Below are positions 9,254 through 18,252 of a stretch of DNA of 64,000 nt, in pieces. Source of the stretch: Hydrogenophaga sp. RAC07 (GTDB taxonomy: Bacteria; Pseudomonadota; Gammaproteobacteria; Burkholderiales; Burkholderiaceae_C); contig NZ_CP016449.1 of NCBI RefSeq assembly GCF_001713375.1, positions 310,001 through 374,000 on the forward strand. Direction: 5' to 3'. The position numbers were made by a program, and so were the translations under genes. The number at the start of each line of letters is the position of its first letter. The stretch's first letter is position 1. Under the pieces are notes generated by a model, which searched no databases, was not told the DNA's origin, and worked only from the letters and a program-made list of their open reading frames with translations.

Positions 9254-11293
9254 TCAGCGGTAGAGCACCTGCGGCAGCCACAGGCCAATGGCCGGGAACT
9301 GGTACAGCAACACGATGGCCAGCACCTGAATACCCATGAACGGCAGCATGCCGGCGAAGATCTGGTTCAGCGTCACGTGTTTCGGTGCCACGCCCTTCAG
9401 GTAGAACGCGCTCATGGCCACCGGCGGGCTCAGGAAAGCGGTCTGCAGGTTCAGCGCCACCAGCAGGCCGAAGAACAGCGGGTCGACCCCGAAGTTGTCC
9501 AGCAGCGGGATGAAGATGGGCATGAAGATCACGATGATCTCGGTCCACTCCAGCGGCCAGCCGAGGATGAAGATGATCACCTGCGACATGATCAGGAACT
9601 CGGTCTTCGTCAGGTTCATGCTCAGCACCCAGGTCTCGACCAGTTCCTGCCCGCCCAGCAGCGCAAACGCCGCCGAGAAGATGGCCGAGCCCACGAACAG
9701 CCAGCACACCATGGCGCTGGTCTTGGCGGTGAGGAACACGCTTTCCTTCACCACGTTGAAGGTGAGCTGGCGGTAGGCCGCGGCCAGCAGGAAGCCGCCG
9801 AACGCGCCCACCGCCGCCGCCTCGGTGGGCGTGGCCAGACCAAACACGATCGAGCCCAGCACCGACAGGATCAGCACCAGCAGCGGGAAGAAGCTGGAGA
9901 GCAGCATCTTGAAGACTTCCAGCCGCGTGAAGCTCAGGATGGCGTAGAAGACCACCATGGCCAGCAAGCCCACAGCCAGCCCGATCCAGAAGCTCATGGA
10001 CGCGGGCTTGGTGGTGGCCACCGGCTCGGCGGTGTCACCCGCTGGCGCGGCTGCGGCTGCTGGCTCGGCCACGGCATCGGCCGGCGCACCTGCCGCTGGG
10101 GCTTCGGCTTCGGCACCCGGCGGTTCGGCAACGGCGTCCGCGTCCGCACCAGGTGGTTCGGCCACCGCATCGTCGGACGGGGGTTCGGCGAGGCCACCTT
10201 CTTCAGTTGGGGGTCCTGCCAAACCGCTTTCTTGCGCAGGCGGATCGGCCAGGCTGCCCTGGTAGTCGTTTTCGTCAACCTTGGCGCCCGCGCCCATGGG
10301 CTGCAGCTCTTCGTAGGTTTCCACCGGCACCACGGTGGTGGCGCTCTGGTAACTGGTGATGGCGACTGCAGCAAACAGGATCGCCGGCAGCAGGGCAATA
10401 CCGAGCTGGCCCAACAGGTACTTGGTGGAGACGTTCTGGTTGCGCTGACCCTTGAGTGCCTTGATCAGGTTGGACACGGCCCAGCCGTCGCCGGTGGCGC
10501 CAATGGCCATCAGCGGCGGCGGCAGGGGCACGAAACGCTGCGCTGCGGTGAGCGGCGGTGCCCAGTCCGGCTTGAGCTTGGCCATGATGATCACGTAAAG
10601 GATGTACAGACCGGCCAGCATGATGCCGGGGAAGAAGGCACCAGCGTACAGCTGCACCACCGACACGCCGGCTGTGGCGCCGTAAACGATGAGCAGCACC
10701 GAGGGCGGGATCAGGATGCCCAGGCAGCCGCCGGCGGTGATGACACCGGCGGACAGGCGCACGTCGTAGCCGGCGCGCAGCATCTGCGGCAAGGCCAGCA
10801 GGCCCATCAGCGTGACGACCGCGCCCACGATGCCGGTGGCGGTGGCGAACACCGCGCAGGTCACCAGCGTGGCCACGCCCAGCGAGCCGGGCACGCGGGC
10901 CAGGGCCAGGTGCAGGCTGCGGAACAGCTTGTCGATCAGGTTGGCCCGTTCCACGAGGTAACCCATGAACACGAACAGCGGGATCGAGATCAGCACGTCG
11001 TTGCCCATCACCGAGAACGCGCGCTGCACCATCAGGTCCAGCGTCTGTTGCATGGCCCCGCCCGCGGTCTGTGTGCCGGAGTGGTAGGCGAAGAACGCGA
11101 ACATCATGCCCATGCCCATGAGGGTGAAGGCGGTCGGGAAGCCCAGCATGATGGCAACCACCACCAGAGAGAGCATCAGCAGGCCGTAGTGGCCATTGGT
11201 CATGGTCTCCACGCTGAAGACCATGGTGAGCGCGGCGGCGCCGATGAGCGCCATCAGCGTGAAGCCGAACCAGAGTTCTTTGCGGATCTTCAT
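9254..11293 (-). CDS. dctM: TRAP transporter large permease subunit (DctM) with acidic Pro/Ala-rich insertion
   Basis: The inner-membrane large subunit of a tripartite ATP-independent periplasmic transporter. At 679 aa it is much longer than the usual roughly 430. The family motifs are there: GFPTAFTLMGMGMMFAF, DVLISIPLFVFMGYLVERA, ATATGIVGAVVTLMGLLALPQM, CLGILIPPSVLLIVYG, and near the C-terminus FGLATPTEAAAVGAFGGFLLA and NLQTAFLSPPVAMSAFYLKG. The extra length is mainly a hydrophilic segment at about residues 320-430, repeating AEPPGADADAVAEPPGAEAE-like units, placed between transmembrane helices in mid-protein. Its start overlaps the dctQ stop by 4 nt. It transports an unknown organic acid using an ion gradient. 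Confidence 0.88.
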   Translation of the reverse strand: MKIRKELWFGFTLMALIGAAALTMVFSVETMTNGHYGLLMLSLVVVAIMLGFPTAFTLMGMGMMFAFFAYHSGTQTAGGAMQQTLDLMVQRAFSVMGNDVLISIPLFVFMGYLVERANLIDKLFRSLHLALARVPGSLGVATLVTCAVFATATGIVGAVVTLMGLLALPQMLRAGYDVRLSAGVITAGGCLGILIPPSVLLIVYGATAGVSVVQLYAGAFFPGIMLAGLYILYVIIMAKLKPDWAPPLTAAQRFVPLPPPLMAIGATGDGWAVSNLIKALKGQRNQNVSTKYLLGQLGIALLPAILFAAVAITSYQSATTVVPVETYEELQPMGAGAKVDENDYQGSLADPPAQESGLAGPPTEEGGLAEPPSDDAVAEPPGADADAVAEPPGAEAEAPAAGAPADAVAEPAAAAAPAGDTAEPVATTKPASMSFWIGLAVGLLAMVVFYAILSFTRLEVFKMLLSSFFPLLVLILSVLGSIVFGLATPTEAAAVGAFGGFLLAAAYRQLTFNVVKESVFLTAKTSAMVCWLFVGSAIFSAAFALLGGQELVETWVLSMNLTKTEFLIMSQVIIFILGWPLEWTEIIVIFMPIFIPLLDNFGVDPLFFGLLVALNLQTAFLSPPVAMSAFYLKGVAPKHVTLNQIFAGMLPFMGIQVLAIVLLYQFPAIGLWLPQVLYR

Positions 11294-11910
11294 TTCTGGC
11301 CACCCTTCTGCGGGACGAGCTGGTCCAGATCGGCGAGGTCAGCGTCTTTCACGTGCACCATTTCCTTGAGTTTTTCGACGTCGACTTCTTCCACGTCCTC
11401 TTCCCGCTTGGGCCATTCGCCCGTTTGCAGGCAGATGATGCAGCGGATGATTTCCACGAAGCCCTGCAACAGCAGGAAGGCGCCGGCAATGGGCACCACA
11501 AACTTGAACGGGTAGACCGGCAGGGGGTCGGCGTTGAAGGTCTGTTCGCGAATGGCGAGCGATTCATTGGCAAAGAACCAGCCGGCGTAGGTCAGGGCCA
11601 CGATGCCGGGCAGGAAGAACACGATGTACAGGGCGAGGTCCCAGCCGGCTTGTGTCCGCGGACTGAAAAAGCCGTAGAGCACGTCACCGCGCACATGGCC
11701 GCTCTTGGCGAGTGTGTAGGCTCCGGCGCACATGAAGAGCACGCCGTACAACATGATCTGGGCGTCCAGCACCCAGGCGTGGGGGGTGTTGAGCACGTAG
11801 CGGGAAAACACTTCCCAGGTGATCAACAGAGTGAGACCGATGACGGTCCAGGCACAGGCCTTGCCGAACCAGGTCGACAACCGGTCCACGGCCAGCAATA
11901 GTTTTTGCAT
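11290..11910 (-). CDS. dctQ: TRAP transporter small permease subunit (DctQ)
   Basis: A 206-aa four-helix membrane protein of the DctQ family: WTVIGLTLLITWEVFSRYVLNTPHAWVLD, then MLYGVLFMCAGAYTLAKSGHVRGDVLYGF, then further helices and a charged C-terminal tail (EEDVEEVDVEKLKEM). RYVLNTPHAW and GHVRGDVLY are strong family landmarks. It pairs with the large subunit, whose start overlaps its stop, and together they form the membrane complex. A stem-loop separates it from the upstream binding-protein gene. Confidence 0.9.
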   Translation of the reverse strand: MQKLLLAVDRLSTWFGKACAWTVIGLTLLITWEVFSRYVLNTPHAWVLDAQIMLYGVLFMCAGAYTLAKSGHVRGDVLYGFFSPRTQAGWDLALYIVFFLPGIVALTYAGWFFANESLAIREQTFNADPLPVYPFKFVVPIAGAFLLLQGFVEIIRCIICLQTGEWPKREEDVEEVDVEKLKEMVHVKDADLADLDQLVPQKGGQK

Positions 11911-11931
11911 GCGAATTTCCAGAAACAGAAA

Positions 11932-11951
11932 GGGGCGCCCGCAGGCGCCCC
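11932..11951 (-). terminator. Intercistronic stem-loop between dctP and dctQ
   Basis: GGGGCGCC and GGCGCCCC form a perfect 8-bp stem around CGCA, just after the dctP stop and 22 nt before the dctQ start. On the minus strand it is followed by an imperfect T-rich run (TTTCTGTTTC). It looks like an attenuating terminator or mRNA-stabilising hairpin that would keep dctP expression above the membrane subunits. Confidence 0.5.
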
Positions 11952-11969
11952 GAGTTCAGAAAAGCCCGA

Positions 11970-13088
11970 TCAGGACTTCTTGGCACCCTTGCCGAAGTAG
12001 TGGTTGTACGCCATCTTGAAGTCGACCAGGTAGTCGTTCTGCCATTGGCCGGCGCGCTGGGCAAAGGCCTTCTGCGAATCGAGCACCTTCTGGAAGACGG
12101 GGTTGGACTTGGCTTTGTCCGCGATGGTCTCGTCCCAGGCGGCCAGCTGTGCGCGCAGGATGGCGTCGGGCGTCTTGTAGAACTTCACGCCTTGCTTCTT
12201 CAACTCAATGTAGTCCTGCGAGTTGCGCTGGATGGCTTTCCAGCTCATGTCGGCGCTGGCGGCTTGTACAGCATAGTCAATGATGGACTTCATTTCGGCC
12301 GGCAGAGCGTTAAGCTTGGCCTTGTTGAACAGGATCTCGAACTGTTCGCCAGACTGGTGGAAGCTCTGCAGCATGCAGTTCTTGGCCACGTCGGGGAAGC
12401 CCAACAAACGGTCGCTCGATGCGTTGTTGAACTCGGCTGCGTCGATCAGACCGCGGTCGAGAGCAGGCACGATCTCGCCACCGGGCAGCGGGTTGACGGC
12501 GGTGCCCATCTTGGTGAACACGTCCACGGCCAGACCCACGGTGCGGAACTTCAGGCCCTTCATGTCGGCGACCTTGGCCACCGGCTTCTTGAACCAGCCC
12601 AGCGGCTGCGTGGGCATGGGGCCGTACAGGTACGAGGTGACGTCCAGGTTCAGGCTGTTGTAGATCTCTTCCAGCAGGGCCTTGCCGCCGCCGTAGTTGT
12701 GCCAGGCCAGGACCATGTTGGGGTCCATGCCGTATGCGGGACCGGAACCCCACAGGGCCAGTGCCGAGTTTTTGCCGTAGTGGTAAGCCACCACGCCATG
12801 GCCGCCGTCCAGCGTGCCTTTGGCCACCGCTTCGAGCAGCTGGAATGCGGGCACCACGGCGCCTGCGGGCAGCACTTCGATCTTGAGCTTGCCGCCGGCC
12901 ATGTCGTTGACCTTCTTGGCGAAGTCCTGGGCGTACTCGTGGAAGATGTCCTTCGAGGGCCAGGTGCTCTGGAAACGCAGCGAGGTGGTTTGTGCAGTGG
13001 CGATCATCGGCACCGACATGGCGCCAGCCGCGACTGCCGCGCCTTTGAGCATGCCGCGTCTTGAAGTCACGGTTTTCTTGTCTGACAT
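11970..13088 (-). CDS. dctP: TRAP transporter substrate-binding protein (DctP family), Tat-exported
   Basis: A 372-aa periplasmic solute receptor. The N-terminus MSDKKTVTSRRGMLKGAAVA carries a twin-arginine motif, followed by a hydrophobic stretch ending at TAQ, so export is probably through Tat. The mature part has the DctP pattern: FQSTWPSKDIFHEYAQDFAKKVND, LKIEVLPAGAVVPAFQLLEAV, GLKFRTVGLAVDVFTKMG, and PALDRGLIDAAEFN, which contacts the ligand carboxylate. I placed the start at 13088 because GGAGACAAACCC precedes it. The open frame extends 132 nt further without sense. The ligand is unknown; the sequence recalls the mannitol/chloroaromatic branch. First gene of dctPQM. Confidence 0.9.
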   Translation of the reverse strand: MSDKKTVTSRRGMLKGAAVAAGAMSVPMIATAQTTSLRFQSTWPSKDIFHEYAQDFAKKVNDMAGGKLKIEVLPAGAVVPAFQLLEAVAKGTLDGGHGVVAYHYGKNSALALWGSGPAYGMDPNMVLAWHNYGGGKALLEEIYNSLNLDVTSYLYGPMPTQPLGWFKKPVAKVADMKGLKFRTVGLAVDVFTKMGTAVNPLPGGEIVPALDRGLIDAAEFNNASSDRLLGFPDVAKNCMLQSFHQSGEQFEILFNKAKLNALPAEMKSIIDYAVQAASADMSWKAIQRNSQDYIELKKQGVKFYKTPDAILRAQLAAWDETIADKAKSNPVFQKVLDSQKAFAQRAGQWQNDYLVDFKMAYNHYFGKGAKKS

Positions 13089-13384
13089 GGGTTTGTCTCC
13101 AGTCTGGGTTGAGGATCTCGCATCATGCGGCCCATGGAGCGATGTGCCCGAGAGGGTTTTCACCGACCACCATTCGTTCGAATTACTTTGCGCCGTTCGA
13201 GATTTCGAAAAAGCGTACAAAAAGCCGCGCGAACAAGGGTTTGCATGCTAACTGTTTGACCGTTTTGCGACGCAATGGGCCGAGGGGCTGATGGGCTGTA
13301 AGTCCGGTGCAAGCTTTGTTTTTTCATTCGGAGTGCTCGGACGCGAGTTCACAGGAGGGCTCCGCCGGTGGCATGCTGTGAACC
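13089..13384. other. Intergenic region between dctP and the MBL-rhodanese gene
   Basis: Nearly 300 nt with divergent genes at each end. It is locally richer in A/T and contains several TTCGA/TTTCGAA runs around 13180-13215 that could be promoter or regulator sites for dctPQM. I cannot assign a defined -35/-10 pair or operator, and I see no small ORF with a convincing ribosome site. Confidence 0.4.
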
Positions 13385-14509
13385 ATGAAACCGATACAGC
13401 TTTTTGATCCCGCGTCCAGCACCTTCACCTACGTGCTGTTCGACCAGACCACGCGAGATGCGCTCATCATCGACCCGGTGGACGAACAGATCGAACGCGA
13501 TCTGGCCACCTTGCGCGAGTACGGCCTGAAGCTGGTGTGGACCGTGGAAACCCACGCGCACGCCGATCACATCACCAGCGCCGCCAAGCTGGCCGAGCTG
13601 GCCGGCGCCAAGACGGCGGCGCCCATCGGGTGCGGCATCGGCACCGCAGGCGTGCAACTGGCGCACGGCGACACGCTCAGCTTTGGCGGCGAGGTGCTGC
13701 GTGCCCTGCACACACCCGGCCACACCGCCGGCAGCATGAGCCTGGTCTGGCGCCACCATGTGTTCACCGGCGACACGCTGTTGATCGGCGGCTGCGGTCG
13801 CACCGACTTCCAGTCGGGCAGCGCCAAGGACCTGTTTCACAGCATCACCCAGGTGCTGTTCGACCTGCCCGACGACACCACCGTCTGGCCCGGGCACGAC
13901 TACCACGGGCGTCACCACTCCACCATCGGCGCGGAGAAGCGGCACAACGAACGCGTGGCGGGCAAGACCGAAGCGGAGTTCATTGCCCTGATGGAATCGC
14001 TGAACCTGCCCAGACCGCGGCGCATCGACGAAGCGGTGCCGGCCAACCGGATGTCGGGCCAGCGGCACGACGCCGGTGGCGTGCTGTTCATGGAACCCCG
14101 ACCCGCGGCCGGCCCGCACAGGGGCAGCTACGCGGGTGACGTCACGCCGCAACTCGCCTGGCAGTGGGTGCAGGCGGGTGAGGCGGTGCTGGTGGACGTG
14201 CGCACCGACGCCGAACGCGAATGGGTGGGCTTTGTGCCGGGCGCCGTGCCGGTGGCCTGGAAGCAATGGCCCGGCATGTCCATGAACCCCGACTTCGACG
14301 CGCAGGTGAGGGCGGCGTCTGCGGGCAAGAAGGTCGTGCTGCTGTGCCGCAGCGGCGTGCGCTCGATCGCAGCAGCCAAGCGCGCCACCGAGCTCGGGCT
14401 TGAGGCCTACAACATCCTCGAAGGCTTCGAAGGCGACCCCGACGCGCATGCGCACCGCGGTCAACAAGGCGGCTGGCGCTACCACGCGCTGCCGTGGCGG
14501 CAGAACTGA
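13385..14509 (+). CDS. MBL-fold metallohydrolase fused to rhodanese domain (persulfide dioxygenase-like)
   Basis: A 374-aa two-domain protein. The N-terminal metallo-beta-lactamase domain has THAHADH at 56-62, HTPGHTAGS and WPGHDYHGR, the ETHE1/persulfide dioxygenase arrangement, which binds one Fe and oxidises glutathione persulfide to sulfite. The C-terminal rhodanese domain has VLVDVRTDAEREWVGFVPGA and an active-site loop CRSGVRS with Cys321. Such MBL-rhodanese fusions (PRF/Blh-like) handle sulfane sulfur in sulfide detoxification. No sulfide:quinone reductase is adjacent. Biological substrate is inferred from the family. Confidence 0.82.
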   Translation: MKPIQLFDPASSTFTYVLFDQTTRDALIIDPVDEQIERDLATLREYGLKLVWTVETHAHADHITSAAKLAELAGAKTAAPIGCGIGTAGVQLAHGDTLSFGGEVLRALHTPGHTAGSMSLVWRHHVFTGDTLLIGGCGRTDFQSGSAKDLFHSITQVLFDLPDDTTVWPGHDYHGRHHSTIGAEKRHNERVAGKTEAEFIALMESLNLPRPRRIDEAVPANRMSGQRHDAGGVLFMEPRPAAGPHRGSYAGDVTPQLAWQWVQAGEAVLVDVRTDAEREWVGFVPGAVPVAWKQWPGMSMNPDFDAQVRAASAGKKVVLLCRSGVRSIAAAKRATELGLEAYNILEGFEGDPDAHAHRGQQGGWRYHALPWRQN

Positions 14510-14598
14510 GGCGCTGAAGCCCGCCCGCCGGGCGCTTGGGCAGCAATGCAACCGCCGGTCGGTTTGCATGCGCGCGAACTGAGAAGAAAGATTCACAG

Positions 14599-14620
14599 AC
14601 CCTGTCAGGCTTGACAGGGT
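14599..14620. promoter_or_regulatory. Lux-box-like palindrome in the cqsA/jqsA promoter
   Basis: A perfect inverted repeat with 9-nt arms ACCCTGTCA and TGACAGGGT around GGCT, 63 nt upstream of the synthase start. It satisfies the CTG-N10-CAG pattern of LuxR-family boxes and contains TTGACA, a consensus -35 hexamer. The core CTGTCA-N4-TGACAG recurs at 18353-18368, at the 5' end of the luxR-type gene. I read it as an operator rather than a terminator, because it lacks a T-run directly after the stem. Confidence 0.65.
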
Positions 14621-14682
14621 GATCGTGATTTTTCGCACATTTCTTTTTTCAATGGGGTTTTCCATTCCAAAAGGATTACCTC

Positions 14683-15930
14683 ATGACGTCGTTGGCCTGC
14701 ACCCGTGACAAAGCTCCCGCCCACCCGGCGATCTCCGAACATCTGGCCGGGCGCATCCGGCGGGAGTTCACCACCCGCTGGGACACGCTCTGGAGCGGGC
14801 GTTCCCTGCTTCACGGGCGCGAAGCGGGTCCGGGCGCTGTGCGCCTGAACGGCAACGACTACCTGAGCCTCACCGGCCACCCGGACATCGTCCAGGCGCA
14901 GACGCTGGCCATCAAGACCGATGCCGAGTTCGTCATCCAGTCGGGCGTGTTTCTGCTGGACGAGCACCCTGCGCGCAAGCTCGAACTCAAGCTCGCGCAC
15001 CTGCTGGGTCAGGAAGACGGGCTGATCTGCCAGTCGGGTTACGCCGCCAACCTGGGTCTGCTGCAGTCGATCGCGGACGACAAGACCGTGATCTACATGG
15101 ACACGCTGGCCCACACCTCGCTGTGGGAAGGCGCGCGCCGTGCCGGCGCCACCACCCACCCGTTTCGCCACAACGATGCCGAGCACCTCGACCGCCTGGT
15201 GCAGCGCCACGGTGCCGGTCTGATCGTGGTGGACTCGGTCTACAGCACCACCGGCGCCGTGGCGCCTCTGGTGCAGGTGGTCGAGGTGGCCGAGCGCCGG
15301 GGTTGCATGACGCTGGTGGACGAATCGCATTCCCTGGGCACCCACGGACCACAAGGCGCCGGCCTGTGCGCCGAACTCGGCCTGAGCCACCGCGTGCACT
15401 TCATCACCGCGAGTCTGGCCAAGGCGTTTGCAGGCCGTGCGGGTTTTCTCAGCGTGCCGGCGGCCATGCGCAATTACGTGCTCAGCACCAGCTACCCCAA
15501 CATGTTCAGCTCGTGTCTGCTGCCGCACGAAATTGCAGCGCTCGACGCCACGCTGGAGGTGATCCGGCGCAGCGACACCGAGCGCCAGCGGCTGCACGCC
15601 CACACGCTGCAACTGCGCGGCATGCTCAGCGACCTGGGTTATCCCATCCACCAGGGCACCGAGCAGATCATTGCGCTGGAAGCCGGCACCGAACCGGCCA
15701 CCATGGTGCTGCGCGATCTGCTGGAAGAACGCGACGTGTTCGGTGCCGTGTTCTGCGCGCCGGCCACCAGCCGCAACCGCACCATGGTGCGCCTCACGCT
15801 GCACGCCGCGCTCACCGAGGCGGAGCTCGATCACGTGGCCGCCGCGGCGCGCGAGGTGGCGCCGCTGGTCAAGCCGTGGGACTGGCCGATTGCGCGGCGC
15901 GCCCGCGCCGCCTGCGCTCAGTTGTCCTGA
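14683..15930 (+). CDS. cqsA: Alpha-hydroxyketone autoinducer synthase (CqsA/LqsA/JqsA family)
   Basis: A 415-aa PLP-dependent acyl-CoA transferase of the alpha-oxoamine synthase fold, making CAI-1/LAI-1-type alpha-hydroxyketone signals from an acyl-CoA and a small amine donor. Landmarks are LNGNDYLSLTGHPDIVQAQ, FLLDEHPARKLELKLAHLLG, QSGYAANLGLLQSIAD, DSVYSTTGAVAPL, LVDESHSLGTHGPQGAGLCAELGL and the PLP-lysine loop SLAKAFAGRAGF (Lys247). These match CqsA/LqsA more closely than KBL or BioF. It is transcribed towards, and overlaps by 13 nt at the 3' end, the regulator gene of a sensor-regulator pair of the same system. AAGGA precedes the ATG. In Janthinobacterium the equivalent gene is called jqsA. 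Confidence 0.88.
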   Translation: MTSLACTRDKAPAHPAISEHLAGRIRREFTTRWDTLWSGRSLLHGREAGPGAVRLNGNDYLSLTGHPDIVQAQTLAIKTDAEFVIQSGVFLLDEHPARKLELKLAHLLGQEDGLICQSGYAANLGLLQSIADDKTVIYMDTLAHTSLWEGARRAGATTHPFRHNDAEHLDRLVQRHGAGLIVVDSVYSTTGAVAPLVQVVEVAERRGCMTLVDESHSLGTHGPQGAGLCAELGLSHRVHFITASLAKAFAGRAGFLSVPAAMRNYVLSTSYPNMFSSCLLPHEIAALDATLEVIRRSDTERQRLHAHTLQLRGMLSDLGYPIHQGTEQIIALEAGTEPATMVLRDLLEERDVFGAVFCAPATSRNRTMVRLTLHAALTEAELDHVAAAAREVAPLVKPWDWPIARRARAACAQLS

Positions 15931-16904
15931 ACGGTGCGGTGGCCTTCGGCGTCCAGAAAGCGCCGGTAGCCGTAAATGGGCTGGGGCAGGTCGGTCGTGT
16001 CCAGCGAGAACACCGCCCCCGTCACCAGCTTGTCGTCGCCCAGCGCAAATGCGGGTGCGGTGCGGATCGGTCCGCTCAGGTTCAGCTGCTGGTGCAGTTC
16101 CACGGCGGCCAACTGGTGGCCCGCCTGAATGGCACGAACCACGTCGAAGCCCAGCCCGGCCGAGCCCGCCAGCTCCGCCAGGTCGCCCAGGCCGCTGGTG
16201 GGCTCCAACTGCAGCCAATGCGCGTCGCCCGCGCCGTCCAGACCGATCAGGCCGAAGGGCTCGCCCAGCACCGCGTATTCCACCCAGTTCTGGCTGGTGA
16301 AGGCCTGCAGTGCCTGCGCGATCGCGGGGATCTGCAGCAGCGACTGCTGCGAAGGCTGCATGGCACCGCGCCACAGCGTGTTCAGGCGCGGGTGGGGCGC
16401 GTGCATCAGCTTGCGCAGCACGCCCAGCAAATGGCGCGTGATGTCGGTGGTCTGCTTGGGCACGAACTGGTCGATCAGGCCGTTGTTGAAGGCCTGGATC
16501 GCGATCTGCTCGTCCGCCTGGCCGGTGAGCAGGACGCGCGAGCCTGGCCAGTCAAGCAGGGTGTTGAGCACCTTGAGGCCGTCGGTGCCCGGCATGGCGT
16601 AGTCGACCACGCAGGTCTTGACCAGCTGGTAGCGCGCCGGATTCACCGCCCAGTAGCGCAGGATCTGCGGCAGCAGGGGCTGGCCCTGGCGCCAGCGCTC
16701 GATCATCTGCAACTGCACCATGGCGTCGGCTTCCCAACGGGCGGGCTCCTGCTGCATGCGCTGCGAAAAGCCCGACGGGCGCGAGAACAGCTCCACCTGC
16801 CAGTGCGTGGGGATGACCAGCCCGAGCATGTCGAGGTAGTCGGTGTCGTCGTCAAGGAACAGGATGCTGCCGGGACGGTGGAAAAGGGGGATCGTCAGTG
16901 CCAT
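15918..16904 (-). CDS. LqsR/JqsR-like response regulator
   Basis: A 328-aa regulator with a split receiver domain. The acidic pocket DDD is at 18-20 (ILFLDDDTDY). A roughly 60-residue helical insertion (QQEPARWEADAMVQLQMIERW) follows, then the phospho-acceptor Asp101 in TCVVDYAMPGTDG, the LLTG switch region, and the lysine in FVPKQT (Lys150). The insertion is characteristic of LqsR. The C-terminal half (about 165 aa, ending YGYRRFLDAEGHRTV) has no recognisable DNA-binding helix-turn-helix, so the output mechanism is unknown. It begins 7 nt after the kinase gene stop, so the two form an operon. Confidence 0.8.
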   Translation of the reverse strand: MALTIPLFHRPGSILFLDDDTDYLDMLGLVIPTHWQVELFSRPSGFSQRMQQEPARWEADAMVQLQMIERWRQGQPLLPQILRYWAVNPARYQLVKTCVVDYAMPGTDGLKVLNTLLDWPGSRVLLTGQADEQIAIQAFNNGLIDQFVPKQTTDITRHLLGVLRKLMHAPHPRLNTLWRGAMQPSQQSLLQIPAIAQALQAFTSQNWVEYAVLGEPFGLIGLDGAGDAHWLQLEPTSGLGDLAELAGSAGLGFDVVRAIQAGHQLAAVELHQQLNLSGPIRTAPAFALGDDKLVTGAVFSLDTTDLPQPIYGYRRFLDAEGHRTVQDN

Positions 16905-16911
16905 CGTGTCG

Positions 16912-18252
16912 TCAGCGTGGGGAAAATGAAGCGGTGTTGGCTGATGCGGTGGAAGCCGTGGGTTTGAGGGGCAGGTCGATCATGAAGACCGCGCCCAGAC
17001 CCGGTTCGGAATGCACGCTCAGGCTTCCCTGAGCCGCTTCCACCACGTTCTTGCAGAACGTCAGACCCAGGCCGTTGCCGGCGCCCGCCAGGGTGGAGAA
17101 GAAAGGCTCAAAGATTCTCGCCTGCTGATCGTGGGCAATGCCGATACCGTCGTCAGATACTGCAATGCGGCCTTTGCCGTGGTGCACGCCCACGTCCAGC
17201 CGGAGGTCGCCCGGGCTGGGCGCCTGGCTGGCCGAGGCCAGCGAGTGCAGGGCGTTTTTGATCAGGTTGGTGAGCACCTGCGAGAACAACTGGCGCGAGG
17301 CGACGAAATGGAAGTCCTGCTGGATGTGCACCTGCACGCAGTCGCGCTCGCGCGAAGAGCGGTAAGGGTAGTTCAGCACCACGTCCTGCACCAGTTCGGC
17401 CGCGCGGATGGACGACTGGTCGCGCGGCAGGCGGGTGAGCTGCGCGTTGGAGATCTGGGTGTCGATCTGCCGGTTCATGCTGCGCACCAGGTTTTGCAGA
17501 CGCGTGGCCAGTTCGTCGAACTTCTTCTGCTTGGACTCGGGCAGGTCGTGCTGCGAAAGGTTGCGCAACACATCGCCCATCAGGTTGACGGTGGCCAGCG
17601 GGGTGCGCAACTCGTGCGCCATCACGCCCATGGTGCTCAGGGTGTTGATCAGGCGGGTGCGGCGCAGGTTGGCGCTGGAGGCGCCCAGCATCAGCGCTGC
17701 GCCCCAGGCAAACGCCAGCACCACCAGGTGGTCGGCCTGGGTGGCCTCGGCGTTCAGTGCCCCTTGCAGCGTGCGGGCCAGTACCAGGCTGAGCACGACC
17801 CCCGCGACCGCGCCCAGCGTGGCCAGGCGCCAGTCGGTGAGGTGGTAGTAGATGACCAGCATGCACGCCATGCTGGCCAGCCACACGTCGTTGCCGCCGT
17901 TGAGCCAGTACATCAGGGAGAAGAACATGGGCAGCTGCAGCCAGCAGGCCATCGAATAGATCCAGATGGTGGCCTGCGACGTCAGATCGCGGTTGATCGC
18001 ACCGATCAGCAAGGGGATGCCCAGGCCGGCCATGGCCACGCGGGTGGCCAGATTCTCGTAGGGCTGCGGCAGGAGTTCGATCCAGATCCACCCGAAGGCG
18101 ATGTGGCCCAGGATGGTGAACGCGCCGAGGTACTGCAGCCGCGCGCGGGATGGGTGCAAAATCGGCTCCAGCGGCGCGTGCACCACCTCGTCCAGCAGCC
18201 ACCGCCACAAACGCGCCTTCGCGCTGAGCAACCTCAACCGGTCCAGAGGCAA
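16912..18252 (-). CDS. cqsS: CqsS/LqsS/JqsS-like membrane sensor histidine kinase
   Basis: A 446-aa sensor. The N-terminal membrane domain (about six helices, residues 30-180) includes ELLPQPYENLATRVAMAG, which resembles the PQSYENLGLR segment I recall from Vibrio CqsS and supports alpha-hydroxyketone sensing. The kinase core has the H-box MAHELRTPLATVN with His213, an N-box NLIKNALHSL, a G1 box SDDGIGI and a G2 GNGLGLTF. There is no receiver domain, unlike hybrid CqsS. The start is most likely TTG at 18252, since AAGGAG lies 6 nt upstream and no ATG fits. The open frame runs further upstream but crosses the luxR gene. Confidence 0.83.
   Translation of the reverse strand: MPLDRLRLLSAKARLWRWLLDEVVHAPLEPILHPSRARLQYLGAFTILGHIAFGWIWIELLPQPYENLATRVAMAGLGIPLLIGAINRDLTSQATIWIYSMACWLQLPMFFSLMYWLNGGNDVWLASMACMLVIYYHLTDWRLATLGAVAGVVLSLVLARTLQGALNAEATQADHLVVLAFAWGAALMLGASSANLRRTRLINTLSTMGVMAHELRTPLATVNLMGDVLRNLSQHDLPESKQKKFDELATRLQNLVRSMNRQIDTQISNAQLTRLPRDQSSIRAAELVQDVVLNYPYRSSRERDCVQVHIQQDFHFVASRQLFSQVLTNLIKNALHSLASASQAPSPGDLRLDVGVHHGKGRIAVSDDGIGIAHDQQARIFEPFFSTLAGAGNGLGLTFCKNVVEAAQGSLSVHSEPGLGAVFMIDLPLKPTASTASANTASFSPR

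Noticed and set aside
14599..14620. Palindrome read as a terminator for the MBL-rhodanese gene
   Set aside because: It lies 90 nt past the stop and only a scattered T-rich stretch follows rather than a direct U-run. Recurrence of the same core at the luxR-type gene fits an operator better.
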